The translations under genes were made by a program, and so were the position numbers. DNA of 64,000 nt, taken from contig NZ_SOCA01000007.1 of NCBI RefSeq assembly GCF_004364345.1, forward strand, positions 62,001-126,000. The letters run 5' to 3'. Shown here piece by piece: positions 55,844 through 64,000 of the stretch; position 1 is the stretch's first letter; each line of letters starts with the position of its first letter. The DNA is from Prosthecobacter fusiformis. Its GTDB lineage: Bacteria; Verrucomicrobiota; Verrucomicrobiia; Verrucomicrobiales; Verrucomicrobiaceae. A model generated the notes under the pieces. It was not told the DNA's origin. It saw only the letters and a program-made list of their open reading frames with translations, and did no database searches.

Positions 55844-56042
55844 GGATGGGGCTTATCGCAGGGAGCCTCACTTGCCAAGCTCCGTCATCAAAAACTACTG
55901 GGTGACAGAATTTCGTAATTACCCCGGACTATCTTTGCCAGACATCCAGAGCTTTCGGCTGGAACGAAGTATGCTTGTTGTTTCATGGCTGAAATTCACG
56001 GGATTTTGGCCGGAGTTGGATTAGGGGTTGAACCACACTTCT

Positions 56043-56798
56043 ATGCTTGCGCGTTCCTTCGAACTTTTTTTAAATCAGGTGCGGTCTTGGCGAAAGGAGC
56101 CGCTCATCCCTGCGGCCCTTTTAATCATTGCCTGTGGACTGTTTGCCTTCATCGAAATCGCGGAAGAGGTGCAGGAAAAGGAGTCACACAGCTACGATGA
56201 AATGATCCTGCTGGCGATGCGGGAGCCTGGAAATACAGCGGATCCGTTGGGTCCCCCTTGGATGGAAGAGATGGGCCGGGATCTCACGGCCCTGGGCGGA
56301 TTCACGATCCTGACCGGTCTGACGGCTGCCTCCATGGGCCTGATGCTGCTGTTTGGCCGTGTGCGGCTTTCACTGCTCACGCTGTTGGCCATCATGGGCG
56401 GCATGCAGGCCTCGGCCTGGTTGAAAAGCATGTTTGACCGTCCGCGCCCGGACCTGGTACCGCATGGGGTGCTGGTGACCAGCGCGAGTTTTCCCAGCGG
56501 CCATGCCATGATGGCGGCAGTCGTCTATCTGACTCTGGGCGTCATGCTCGCCCGCACCCAGACCAGTCGGAAAGTCCGGCTCTACATCGTATCTTTGTCG
56601 GTATTCATCGCCCTTTTGGTCGGCTGCAGCCGGGTGTATCTGGGCGTCCACTGGCCCACGGATGTATTGGCTGGCTGGATGCTAGGCGGAGCCTGGGCCG
56701 TGACCTTTGGCCTCATTGCCCTCAAGGTGGACCCCCGCCGCCCTGGCGATGAAGGTAGCGCCGATGAGGATGCGGATACGCTGAAGGAGATCGAGTGA
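56043..56798 (+). CDS. PAP2-superfamily membrane phosphatase
   Basis: A 251-residue integral membrane phosphatase. The three catalytic motifs are visible: KSMFDRPRP, PSGHAMM and SRVYLGVHWPTD. Several hydrophobic helices surround them. Family members remove phosphate from lipid phosphates such as undecaprenyl pyrophosphate or phosphatidic acid. The N-terminus has an extra helix and an acidic loop. I chose the ATG at 56043; a TTG at 56028 is possible. It is divergent from the adenylate-kinase-like gene across about 200 bp. Confidence 0.9.
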   Translation: MLARSFELFLNQVRSWRKEPLIPAALLIIACGLFAFIEIAEEVQEKESHSYDEMILLAMREPGNTADPLGPPWMEEMGRDLTALGGFTILTGLTAASMGLMLLFGRVRLSLLTLLAIMGGMQASAWLKSMFDRPRPDLVPHGVLVTSASFPSGHAMMAAVVYLTLGVMLARTQTSRKVRLYIVSLSVFIALLVGCSRVYLGVHWPTDVLAGWMLGGAWAVTFGLIALKVDPRRPGDEGSADEDADTLKEIE

Positions 56799-56874
56799 AA
56801 ATTCAGTTCTGGGTCTGCGATTGACGGCTTTGGGATGTAAGATGCCGCCCCTTGCAAGGGATACATTTAGCTTT

Positions 56875-57681
56875 CTAACGCATGGGATGACTTGAATGAA
56901 CCTCCATCCAAAATCCTGTGAATTTATATCGTTGCTCTAACTCTCCAAGCTCCAGCACCTCGCTTCCACGCAACGGATCACCGATGTGAAACTGTTCGTC
57001 ATTACGGGAAAGCACGGCGATAAAATGGCCTGTATGGCCAAACCGCACTCCAACAATGGCCGGGAGAGAGTGGGCCTGAAATCGGTGAGGAAGGTCAGTG
57101 GTGACATGCATCGTGGCTTCGAGATTCCTTTTTCGGAGTGCCCTTGCCAGATACCAGACCTCTGTTCCTCCCTGGTAGGAGTAGGCTTCGCGTGCTAATG
57201 CCGATTCACTGACGGTGATTCCATGATGTCTCAAAATGGTTGCGGCTGATGCGGCTCCACAGGTGGAATAGGTGCTTTGCAGACAAATGTCTCCCTGCCA
57301 CTGGTCTTGTAAAGAGCCTTCAGGTAATGGACCGAGAAAGGGCTTCACAAAGGGAACGCTCACCAATGCGGAGACGATAAGTAGCACCAGTATTCGGGGA
57401 ATCGCACTAAAGAAGCTCGCCAAGAATCCACCCGCCACTCCGATCAAGATCAAAGCCGATTCTATCCTCTGCCAAGAACGGAATTCATAGTACCATGCGG
57501 GCACATCTACCAGATGGGCATAATACCCCGCAAAGCTCGCTCCAGGAAGGGCTAGAAGAACAAGGAGTCCTGTCCACACAGCCCTAGTACCTTCAGACAG
57601 CCTTCCGGCCAAAACATAGCTCACAAAAAAAGCCAAAAATACTACCACTGTGCATACGATACCGAACCAGTTGGGATTCAT
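56875..57681 (-). CDS. Membrane-anchored C39-like cysteine peptidase
   Basis: A 268-residue protein. Three or four hydrophobic helices fill the first 115 residues, and a C39-type cysteine peptidase domain fills the rest: Q135, active-site C141 in STYSTCGAAS, H219 in HTGHFIAV and D235 in HIGDP. Peptidases of this kind cut leader peptides of exported peptides after double-glycine motifs when joined to an ABC transporter; here there is no transporter domain and no obvious substrate gene. The active site faces either the periplasm or the cytoplasm depending on an even or odd number of helices, which is unclear. Confidence 0.82.
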   Translation of the reverse strand: MNPNWFGIVCTVVVFLAFFVSYVLAGRLSEGTRAVWTGLLVLLALPGASFAGYYAHLVDVPAWYYEFRSWQRIESALILIGVAGGFLASFFSAIPRILVLLIVSALVSVPFVKPFLGPLPEGSLQDQWQGDICLQSTYSTCGAASAATILRHHGITVSESALAREAYSYQGGTEVWYLARALRKRNLEATMHVTTDLPHRFQAHSLPAIVGVRFGHTGHFIAVLSRNDEQFHIGDPLRGSEVLELGELEQRYKFTGFWMEVHSSHPMR

Positions 57682-57792
57682 GAGGGCGAGGGGAACCGAC
57701 AGATAATAAGGCTGTTATGCTGATTAAGCCTGAGCTCCACGGCAAGCCAAAAGGATGGGCGACGATTCTCGTCACGCCATGGGCACGCCACA

Positions 57793-58863
57793 CTACAGTC
57801 CCTTCAAGCTTTCCCTCACCGCCTCAATGCTGGTCTGCTTGAGCAGGATTTTCCCATCCGGGCCAATCAAATACAGGGTGGGAAAGTTACGCAGGTTAAA
57901 GAGGGTGGTGATGGGACCCGATGTGGTGCCGTCGGACCAGTTGCGAAAATTGACCTGATAGTCCGCATAGGCTTTGCGCGCTTCCGTGGGAATGTCGGTG
58001 TTGATGCCCAGGACCGTCACCGGTTTTCCCCCGGTCTTCATGTCGGTGACAAACTGGTTCACCACTGGCAGCACCCCATGGCAGGCATGGCACCAGCCGC
58101 CCCAGAAGATGAGGACTACGTACTGGCCACGGTGGTCACTGAGTTTGAAGGTCTGTCCATCCAGGTCCTGCCCTTCGATCTCCGGGGCCGGACTTCCTGC
58201 GGATAGGTTGGCCATTTCAAATAGCATGCGGCCTGCCTGCTCGGCGATGGGGAAACCTTGGATTTTCACATCGCCATGAGCGGAGATGATTTCCTGGAAA
58301 CAATCCATGGAGCGCGTTTTGGCTGCTTCCTCCTCCGTTGGACTCAGACCTGCATCGAAGCGGCGGAAGTAATGCATGCCCAGAGCATAAAGGGCGGCGG
58401 CTTTCTCCTCCGCATGGGGATTCTTCTGGCGGATGGTTTCCAGGATAGATTCGACCTTTTCCAGAGGCTGAAATTCCAGGGATTTCACAGCCGGGGCAAT
58501 GCCTGCACTGGCAGCAAACGTGGTGGAGAGGAGATCGAATGCCTTTTGGGATTCCGGGAAAGCGGCGGCCTGGGTGATGAGCCAGACGATGCCCGTGATA
58601 CCGCCAGGATCTTCTGGACTGGCCTCAATGATAGCCAGGACGCGCGTGGCATACGGCGCAGCACTCGGTACGGTGGAGCGATAGCGGGCCCGCTCCTCCT
58701 CGGTGGTCGCTGCAATGATCTTTTGGGTATTGGCGCGGACATTGGTTTCGTATTCGTCGATCACCGTGCGGATCTGGAGGTGAACCGGACTGCGAGTCAG
58801 GTCGCTCTGCGCGTTCAGCACGGTGACGAGGCTCAACAGGAAGAAGATAAGAAAGCGGGGCAT
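57793..58863 (-). CDS. TlpA-like thioredoxin-fold protein (exported)
   Basis: A 356-residue protein with a signal peptide (about 1-19). The first 200 residues are helical and of unknown role. The C-terminal thioredoxin domain has the redox motif WCHACHG (C258 and C261) and ends with the FNLRNFPTLYLIGPDGKIL segment typical of TlpA/ResA proteins. It is a periplasmic thiol-disulfide oxidoreductase, perhaps used for cytochrome maturation, which would suit the many CxxCH proteins here. The ATG at 58863 is chosen because it starts the signal peptide. Confidence 0.85.
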   Translation of the reverse strand: MPRFLIFFLLSLVTVLNAQSDLTRSPVHLQIRTVIDEYETNVRANTQKIIAATTEEERARYRSTVPSAAPYATRVLAIIEASPEDPGGITGIVWLITQAAAFPESQKAFDLLSTTFAASAGIAPAVKSLEFQPLEKVESILETIRQKNPHAEEKAAALYALGMHYFRRFDAGLSPTEEEAAKTRSMDCFQEIISAHGDVKIQGFPIAEQAGRMLFEMANLSAGSPAPEIEGQDLDGQTFKLSDHRGQYVVLIFWGGWCHACHGVLPVVNQFVTDMKTGGKPVTVLGINTDIPTEARKAYADYQVNFRNWSDGTTSGPITTLFNLRNFPTLYLIGPDGKILLKQTSIEAVRESLKGL

Positions 58864-59036
58864 GGCGAAAGGATGCAGATTGGCGGATTCAGTCCGAGTT
58901 TGAGGCTTGGGATAAACCTGAGGCAGAAAGATGAACATGTCTAATTTATGGTAATTATAAAGACATGTAAACAAGAACTCGCAGCTTCTGCCAACGGCCA
59001 TTTGTTTACCGACAGCGTTTATGTCATGAAGAAGGA

Positions 59037-60113
59037 ATGAAGATTTTGGCCGCTATGTCAGGGGGAGTGGACAGCAGTGTTGCGACGGCGCTGCTGGCCC
59101 GGGAGGGGCATGAAGTCGTGGGGGCTTACATGAAGAACTGGATCAATGAGGAAAACATCATTGGCCACTGCCCCTGGGAGGAAGACATTGTGGATGCCCG
59201 CGCAGTGGCGGACCAGTTGGGCATCGAATTTCATGTGGTGAACCTGATGAAGGAATACCGGGAGCGGGTGGTGAAATATCTGCTGGAAGGATACCAGGAC
59301 GGCATCACCCCGAACCCTGACGTGATGTGCAATCGGGAGATGAAGTTCGGCGTCCTTTGGGATTGGGCTAAGGAACGCGGGTTCGATGCCATCGCCACGG
59401 GTCACTATGCGCGCAAGGGGAGTGATGGGCTATCCATCCTGCGTGGAGCCGATCCTAACAAAGACCAGACCTACTTCCTGGCGATGATGCAGCCTGAGCA
59501 GGTACGCATCGCCCAGTTTCCCATCGGCCATCTGTTGAAGCCAGAGCTACGGGAGCAGGCGCGGCAGTTGGGATTGAAGACGGCAGAAAAGAAGGATAGC
59601 CAGGGCATCTGTTTCATCGGCGAGGTCAAAATGGAAGACTTTTTGCGCACTTTTGTCGCGGATAAACCCGGGCCAATTGTGAATCTGGAAGGCAAAGTCC
59701 TGGGGGAGCATAAGGGCCTGCATCTTTATACCCTGGGGCAGCGGAAGGGCATCGGTGTGGCCAGCAATCTATACAAGCAGGCCTATGTAGTGGTGGCAAA
59801 GCGGCATGAGGCCAATGAACTCGTCATCGCCATTGAGCGACCGGATACCCCCCTGCTATGGGCCAGGAAATGTACCCTCACCGGGGTATCCACCACCGGC
59901 TCCCCTCTGGATGCAGAGCGGACTCTCCAGGCACAGCCACGGTATCGCTGCCCGGCAGGGGATGCGGTCTATACGCCAGTGGGAGAAAACCGCGCCGAAC
60001 TGGTCTATACGCAGCCGCAGCGGGCGCTCACCCCCGGGCAGATTTGTGCACTCTATGATGGCGACCAATTACTGGGCGGAGCCGTCTTTGAACGCATCGA
60101 ATACGAAGGCTAA
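59037..60113 (+). CDS. mnmA: tRNA 2-thiouridine(34) synthase MnmA
   Basis: A 358-residue enzyme that puts sulfur on position 2 of U34 in tRNA-Lys, tRNA-Glu and tRNA-Gln. The PP-loop SGGVDSS is at residues 8-14, and the two catalytic cysteines are C98 ([12 protein letters not shown]) and C192 (SQGICFIGE). Length and order are standard. A close AAGAAGGA precedes the ATG at 59037. It is divergent from the TlpA-like gene and convergent with uvrA; no sulfur-relay gene is adjacent. Confidence 0.95.
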   Translation: MKILAAMSGGVDSSVATALLAREGHEVVGAYMKNWINEENIIGHCPWEEDIVDARAVADQLGIEFHVVNLMKEYRERVVKYLLEGYQDGITPNPDVMCNREMKFGVLWDWAKERGFDAIATGHYARKGSDGLSILRGADPNKDQTYFLAMMQPEQVRIAQFPIGHLLKPELREQARQLGLKTAEKKDSQGICFIGEVKMEDFLRTFVADKPGPIVNLEGKVLGEHKGLHLYTLGQRKGIGVASNLYKQAYVVVAKRHEANELVIAIERPDTPLLWARKCTLTGVSTTGSPLDAERTLQAQPRYRCPAGDAVYTPVGENRAELVYTQPQRALTPGQICALYDGDQLLGGAVFERIEYEG

Positions 60114-60123
60114 CCTGGAGAAA

Positions 60124-63100
60124 TCAGGCGGGATTCAGAAACCGTCCTGTCGCGCTGGACGTCACTTTAGCCACCTCCTCCGGTGTACCTTCGGCCACGA
60201 TATGCCCTCCTTCATTGCCCCCGCCCGGCCCCAGGTCCACCACCCAGTCCGCACAGCGGATCACATCCAGATGATGCTCGATTACGATGACCGTATTCCC
60301 TGCATCGCGCAGGCGGAAAAGCACCTGCAATAGCGTTTGGATATCCGCAAAGTGCAGGCCCGTCGTCGGCTCATCTAAAACATAAAGCGTATTCCCCGTA
60401 GCCTTGCGCGCCAGTTCTGCGGAAAGTTTGATCCGCTGCGCCTCCCCACCGGAAAGGGTATTCCCCGCCTGGCCCAGCCGCACATATCCCAGGCCGCATT
60501 CCTCCAGCGTGCGCAGCTTTTCAGCAATCGCACTCGCCTTGCCAAAAAAGCGTGAGGCCTCACTCACCGTCATCTCCAGAACCTCGGCGATGTTTCGTCC
60601 CTTGAAGGTGATCTCCAGCGTCTCCGCATTGTAGCGCTTTCCATGGCAGTGGTCGCAGGTCACATAGACATCCGCCAGGAAGTGCATGTCGATTTTGATC
60701 TGGCCATCCCCCTGGCATTTTTCGCAGCGCCCACCGGCCACATTGAAGCTGAAACGACCTGCCTCATAACCGCGTACACGTGCCAGCGGCAGGTTGGAAT
60801 AAAGCTCACGGATCGGCCCAAACGCAGCCGTATAAGTCGCAGGATTGCTGCGCGGACTCCGTCCAATGGGTGATTGATCGATCACCACCACCTTGTCAAA
60901 GGCTTCGATTCCTGAAATGCTGCCATGCCTGCCCGGCTCATCCTTTGCATGATAAAAATGCCGCTGCAGCGCCCGCATCAGGATACGGTTGATCAAGGTG
61001 GACTTGCCACTGCCGGAAGGTCCCGTCACCGCAGTCAGACACCCCACTGGAAACGAGGCGGTGACATGCTTGAGGTTATGCTCAATAGCATCGTGGATCG
61101 TCAGCCAGGTAGGCAGCGGATGCTCCGCCCGCAGGGCGAAGTGCTCTCCCAGTACCGTTCTCTTTTTCCCCGGCTGAGACTGGGCGCTGCGCTCCATGGC
61201 GGCTGCGCTCACGGTCGCAGCCGAAGGCGGTTTGCCGATAGGAGCCACCCGTCCTGAGGGCGGTGTAATGCGGAGCTGCTCGCTCAAATAAGCCCCCGTC
61301 AGACTCTCCTTCATCGCCATTACCTCTTCGGGGGTGCCCTGGGCGATCAACTGCCCTCCATGGACGCCTGCCGCAGGCCCCATCTCGATCACATGATCCG
61401 CCGCCCGCATCATTGCCTCATCATGTTCCACCACCAGCACCGTGTTTCCCAAATCCCGCAGGCGCAGCAGCGTGCCGATGAGCCTTTCCGTATCCGCCGG
61501 GTGCAGGCCGATGCTTGGCTCATCCAGCACATAGAGGACACCCGCCAGCCCCGCACCGATCTGTGTCGCCAAGCGGATACGCTGCATCTCCCCACCGGAA
61601 AGGGTACCACTCTCCCGGTTCAGCGCCAGATACCCCAGCCCCACCTGCTCCAGGAAATCCAGCCTCTTTAAAATCTCCTTCTGCAATTCCTCCACATAGC
61701 TACGCTGATGCTCCGTGAGGCTGAGATTCCTCACCCAGATGAGAGCATCCCGGATGGGAAGCGAGCAGAGATAATGGATGTTTAATAATGAGGGGGAAAT
61801 AGAGACGGGAGTGCTCAGTGCTCCGTGTTCAGTGCTCAGTGGGGGAATGGGCGGGGCATTGTCCTTGGTCCTTGTTTTCCCCCTGGCCTTTTTCGGTTCC
61901 GAAGTCTGAGCACTGATCACTGCGCACTGAGCACTAATTTCTTCTCTCGCCCCAATCTCCGACGCCAGCACCACCGCCAGGCTCTCTTTCCGCAGTCTTT
62001 TCCCCTCACAGGCCGGGCAGGGCAGGGGATTCATATAGCGGGTCAATTGTGCCCGCAGGGTGTCACTTTCAGCATTTTCATAAAGTCGCCGCGCCTCATT
62101 CAAAAGGCCCTCATAAGGTTTCGCCAGGCTGCGTTTATTCGCTCCGGTAGCCCAGCCTGTCGGGATGGCCTTGTCCCCGGTGCCATGGAAAAGAGCCTCT
62201 TTAAATCCCTGCGGCAATCCTCGGAATGGAGCATCCACCGCCACCCCAAAATGCTTCGCTAAAGCCTCCACTCCGCGTTGATGGATCAGCTTCAGTTTCG
62301 GATTGCGAGACCACCAAGTTTTCACCGCACCATCTTGGATGGACACTTCTCCATCCGGAACCAGCAGCCCTGGATCGGGTGCCATCAGGGTGCCCACGCC
62401 TTCACAGGTCGGGCAGGCTCCCAGGTGCGTGTTGAATGAAAAATGCTGAGGCGTCAGTTTTTCGATCACATAGCCGGTGCGTGGATTTGCATAGGCCGTG
62501 GTGAAACTCAGCAGGTCCGGTTTTGCCTCAGCGGCACCGCTCACTAAAAACTGTACTTCGCTCTCATTCCACCGCAACGCTGCCTCGATGGATTCCATCA
62601 GCCGCGCTTTCACTCCTTCTCGGATCACCAGCCGGTCCACCACGATCTCTACCCGATGTTCCTCCCTCAGGCTTGGCTTCAGCTCCTCCTCCAGTTCCAC
62701 GATCTCTCCATCCAGCCGCACCCTCACAAACCCCTGACGGCGCAGTTTTTCGAATAGTGCCCTTAGGGCCGCTCCATCCGCCGGGGGCTGTGGAGACAGA
62801 ACCACCACGCGCGTTCCTTCTCCCAGAGAAAGCAGCCGCTCCCCGATCTCCGCCGGCGTGTTTTTGATCAGCCTCTCCCCCGTTTCCGGGTCATGCGGCT
62901 GTCCGGCGATGGCATAGAGTACACGCAGGTAATCATAGATTTCCGTCACCGTAGCGATGGTGCTGCGCGGGTTTGGTGCACTGTGCACCTGCTCGATCGC
63001 CACCGCTGGAGAAAGGCCTTCGATGAAATCCACATCCGGCTTTTCCAGTTGATCCAAAAACTGCCGCGCATAGGCCGAAAGGCTCTGCACATACCTCCGC

Positions 63101-63255
63101 TGTCCTTCGGCATACAGGGTATCAAACGCCAACGATGACTTCCCGCTGCCACTCACCCCCGTGAGCACGACCAGCTTGTGACGGGGAATGTCCACGTCCA
63201 CATTTTTCAAATTATGCTGCCGGGCCCCACGCACCCGGATAAAGTCCTGCGCCAT
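60124..63255 (-). CDS. uvrA: Excinuclease ABC subunit A, with an in-frame insertion
   Basis: A 1043-residue UvrA, the damage-recognising ATPase of nucleotide excision repair. Two ABC ATPase modules are seen, the first with GVSGSGKSS, as are zinc-finger cysteine pairs (CPTCEGVG, CPACEGK, CEKCQGDG and CDHCHG) and the ABC signature LSGGE in each half. Between about residues 435 and 490 there is an unusual Ser/Ala/Lys-rich segment that UvrA normally lacks; it is encoded by an inverted-repeat element. The frame is kept. I chose the ATG at 63255 because the family starts with this segment. Confidence 0.93.
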   Translation of the reverse strand: MAQDFIRVRGARQHNLKNVDVDIPRHKLVVLTGVSGSGKSSLAFDTLYAEGQRRYVQSLSAYARQFLDQLEKPDVDFIEGLSPAVAIEQVHSAPNPRSTIATVTEIYDYLRVLYAIAGQPHDPETGERLIKNTPAEIGERLLSLGEGTRVVVLSPQPPADGAALRALFEKLRRQGFVRVRLDGEIVELEEELKPSLREEHRVEIVVDRLVIREGVKARLMESIEAALRWNESEVQFLVSGAAEAKPDLLSFTTAYANPRTGYVIEKLTPQHFSFNTHLGACPTCEGVGTLMAPDPGLLVPDGEVSIQDGAVKTWWSRNPKLKLIHQRGVEALAKHFGVAVDAPFRGLPQGFKEALFHGTGDKAIPTGWATGANKRSLAKPYEGLLNEARRLYENAESDTLRAQLTRYMNPLPCPACEGKRLRKESLAVVLASEIGAREEISAQCAVISAQTSEPKKARGKTRTKDNAPPIPPLSTEHGALSTPVSISPSLLNIHYLCSLPIRDALIWVRNLSLTEHQRSYVEELQKEILKRLDFLEQVGLGYLALNRESGTLSGGEMQRIRLATQIGAGLAGVLYVLDEPSIGLHPADTERLIGTLLRLRDLGNTVLVVEHDEAMMRAADHVIEMGPAAGVHGGQLIAQGTPEEVMAMKESLTGAYLSEQLRITPPSGRVAPIGKPPSAATVSAAAMERSAQSQPGKKRTVLGEHFALRAEHPLPTWLTIHDAIEHNLKHVTASFPVGCLTAVTGPSGSGKSTLINRILMRALQRHFYHAKDEPGRHGSISGIEAFDKVVVIDQSPIGRSPRSNPATYTAAFGPIRELYSNLPLARVRGYEAGRFSFNVAGGRCEKCQGDGQIKIDMHFLADVYVTCDHCHGKRYNAETLEITFKGRNIAEVLEMTVSEASRFFGKASAIAEKLRTLEECGLGYVRLGQAGNTLSGGEAQRIKLSAELARKATGNTLYVLDEPTTGLHFADIQTLLQVLFRLRDAGNTVIVIEHHLDVIRCADWVVDLGPGGGNEGGHIVAEGTPEEVAKVTSSATGRFLNPA
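61810..61935. repeat. Inverted-repeat element inserted in uvrA
   Basis: A 126-bp element bounded by 30-bp inverted repeats (61810-61839 and 61906-61935) that pair at 27 of 30 positions. The repeats are rich in AGTGCTCAGTG units, a simple pattern seen as dispersed intergenic repeats in several phyla. The element is translated in frame, without a stop, as an extra segment of UvrA. Confidence 0.8.
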
Positions 63256-63347
63256 CTCTGGATAAACGAGGGCGCACCGCCCCGCGCAAGCACAACTGCG
63301 AACAAATCCCGCTCCTGGGATGGGGCGCTCCCTCACCGGCACCTATC

Positions 63348-64000
63348 TCAATACCGCGTGATCATCTCATGCAGATTCAGTACCACACGGCACACACTGG
63401 TCCAGGCGGCCATCTCAGCAAGGTCGCCGGAGGGACGAGGGCGCAGGCCGGCGGAGAGAAGTTTTTCAGCATCTTCTGGGGCCGCCTGGTAAACCTCCCG
63501 CTGGCTTTTGAGGAAGCCTAACAAGCTTTGCATTTCCCCGGCTTTCGGTTTGCGCGCCAGGGTGCGCAGAAAGATGGTTTCCAGCCGGGCTTCGTCAGCC
63601 CCCTGTGGCAGTTTTTCTGCCAGGGTGCGCGCGGCTTCGACAAAGGTCGGGTCATTGAGCAGCGTCAGTGCCTGCTGGGGTGTGTTGGAGACGTTGCGTG
63701 TGGCCGTGCATTCATCACGGGCCGGGGCGTCAAAATTCGCCAGCATGGGGTGCAGGAAAGTCCGCTGCCAGTGCATATAAACTCCCCTCCGCCACTGCCG
63801 GTCATCTGTGCTGGCGATGTAGTCGCGGCTGGGAAACTGGATGTTTTCATAGTAACCGCCGGGCTGGTAAGGCTTCACACTCGGGCCACCGATGTCCAGG
63901 TTCAAAAGGCCGGAAGCAAACAGGGCATTGTCACGCACAAACTCCGCATCCAGGCGACGCGGATTTTGAAAAGCCAGCAGACGGTTGCCTGGATCCAGAT
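63348..64000 (-). CDS. DUF1549/DUF1553 family protein, C-terminal part (cut by window edge)
   Basis: The 3' end of a third DUF1553 gene; its start lies beyond base 64000. The visible 217 residues carry the DUF1553 end: the NRLLAFQNPRRLDAEF segment at the window edge, then FASGLLNLDIGGPSV and NTPQQALTLLNDP, and the helical tail. It resembles the genes at 4480 and 49733. Whether a DUF1501 gene belongs with it cannot be seen; uvrA lies downstream on the same strand instead. Confidence 0.9.
   Translation of the reverse strand, partial: LDPGNRLLAFQNPRRLDAEFVRDNALFASGLLNLDIGGPSVKPYQPGGYYENIQFPSRDYIASTDDRQWRRGVYMHWQRTFLHPMLANFDAPARDECTATRNVSNTPQQALTLLNDPTFVEAARTLAEKLPQGADEARLETIFLRTLARKPKAGEMQSLLGFLKSQREVYQAAPEDAEKLLSAGLRPRPSGDLAEMAAWTSVCRVVLNLHEMITRY

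Overview
The window looks like chromosomal DNA of a Verrucomicrobiota bacterium, probably Verrucomicrobiaceae (Prosthecobacter/Verrucomicrobium-like). The evidence is gene content: a four-gene 'Verru_Chthon cassette' (A-D families first defined in Verrucomicrobium and Chthoniobacter), three loci of the DUF1549/DUF1553 plus DUF1501 type and a PVC-type membrane-dehydrogenase/cytochrome protein, all typical of the Planctomycetota-Verrucomicrobiota group. The DNA is GC-rich with long antisense shadow frames. The genus is inference.

Layout. 0.2-4.5 kb: zinc-type dehydrogenase, a VapBC toxin-antitoxin pair, a TIGR04222-like membrane protein between two copies of a 47-bp palindromic repeat, and an IclR regulator. 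4.5-12.7 kb: the IclR gene overlaps a PSCyt1/DUF1549/DUF1553 protein, which overlaps a DUF1501 protein; a convergent TIGR02604-type cytochrome protein carries two in-frame copies of a short repeat. 12.8-14.2 kb: beta-CASP metallo-hydrolase. 14.2-20.4 kb: the Verru_Chthon cassette (D-B-C-A), which I read as a minor-pseudopilin set. 20.7-30.2 kb: leuS, tRNA-Pro(GGG), AI-2E family transporter, methyltransferase, orphan P-loop protein, pyruvate carboxylase. 30.6-34.3 kb: small accessory genes (SUKH protein, a probably frameshifted gene, PIG-L deacetylase). 34.6-38.1 kb: an AT-richer gene for a secreted protein that joins a cassette-A-like domain to five Ig-like repeats. 38.3-45.9 kb: rplI, a GntR/LacI regulator and RraA-like aldolase separated by a ParE-type module inside a 53-bp duplication, a membrane protein, an E2 acyltransferase, a secreted hypothetical and mnmE. 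45.9-52.8 kb: a hypothetical, a lipoprotein-like gene, and a second DUF1553/DUF1501 operon split by a GxxExxY nuclease-like gene flanked by two near-identical hairpins. 52.8-64 kb: tgt fused to an MnmC-like piece, a long adenylate-kinase-like gene, PAP2 phosphatase, membrane C39 peptidase, TlpA-like thioredoxin, mnmA, uvrA (with an in-frame inverted-repeat insertion) and a third DUF1553 gene cut by the window edge.

How parts relate. MnmE, MnmA and the Tgt fusion all act on the tRNA wobble base, but from separate loci. Pyruvate carboxylase and an E2 subunit are central metabolism. The recurring theme is small repeats and selfish-looking modules inserted into or beside ordinary genes. The most promising candidates for something undescribed are the hairpin-flanked GxxExxY cassette (48795-49732) and the Ig-fused relative of cassette protein A (34617-38075).
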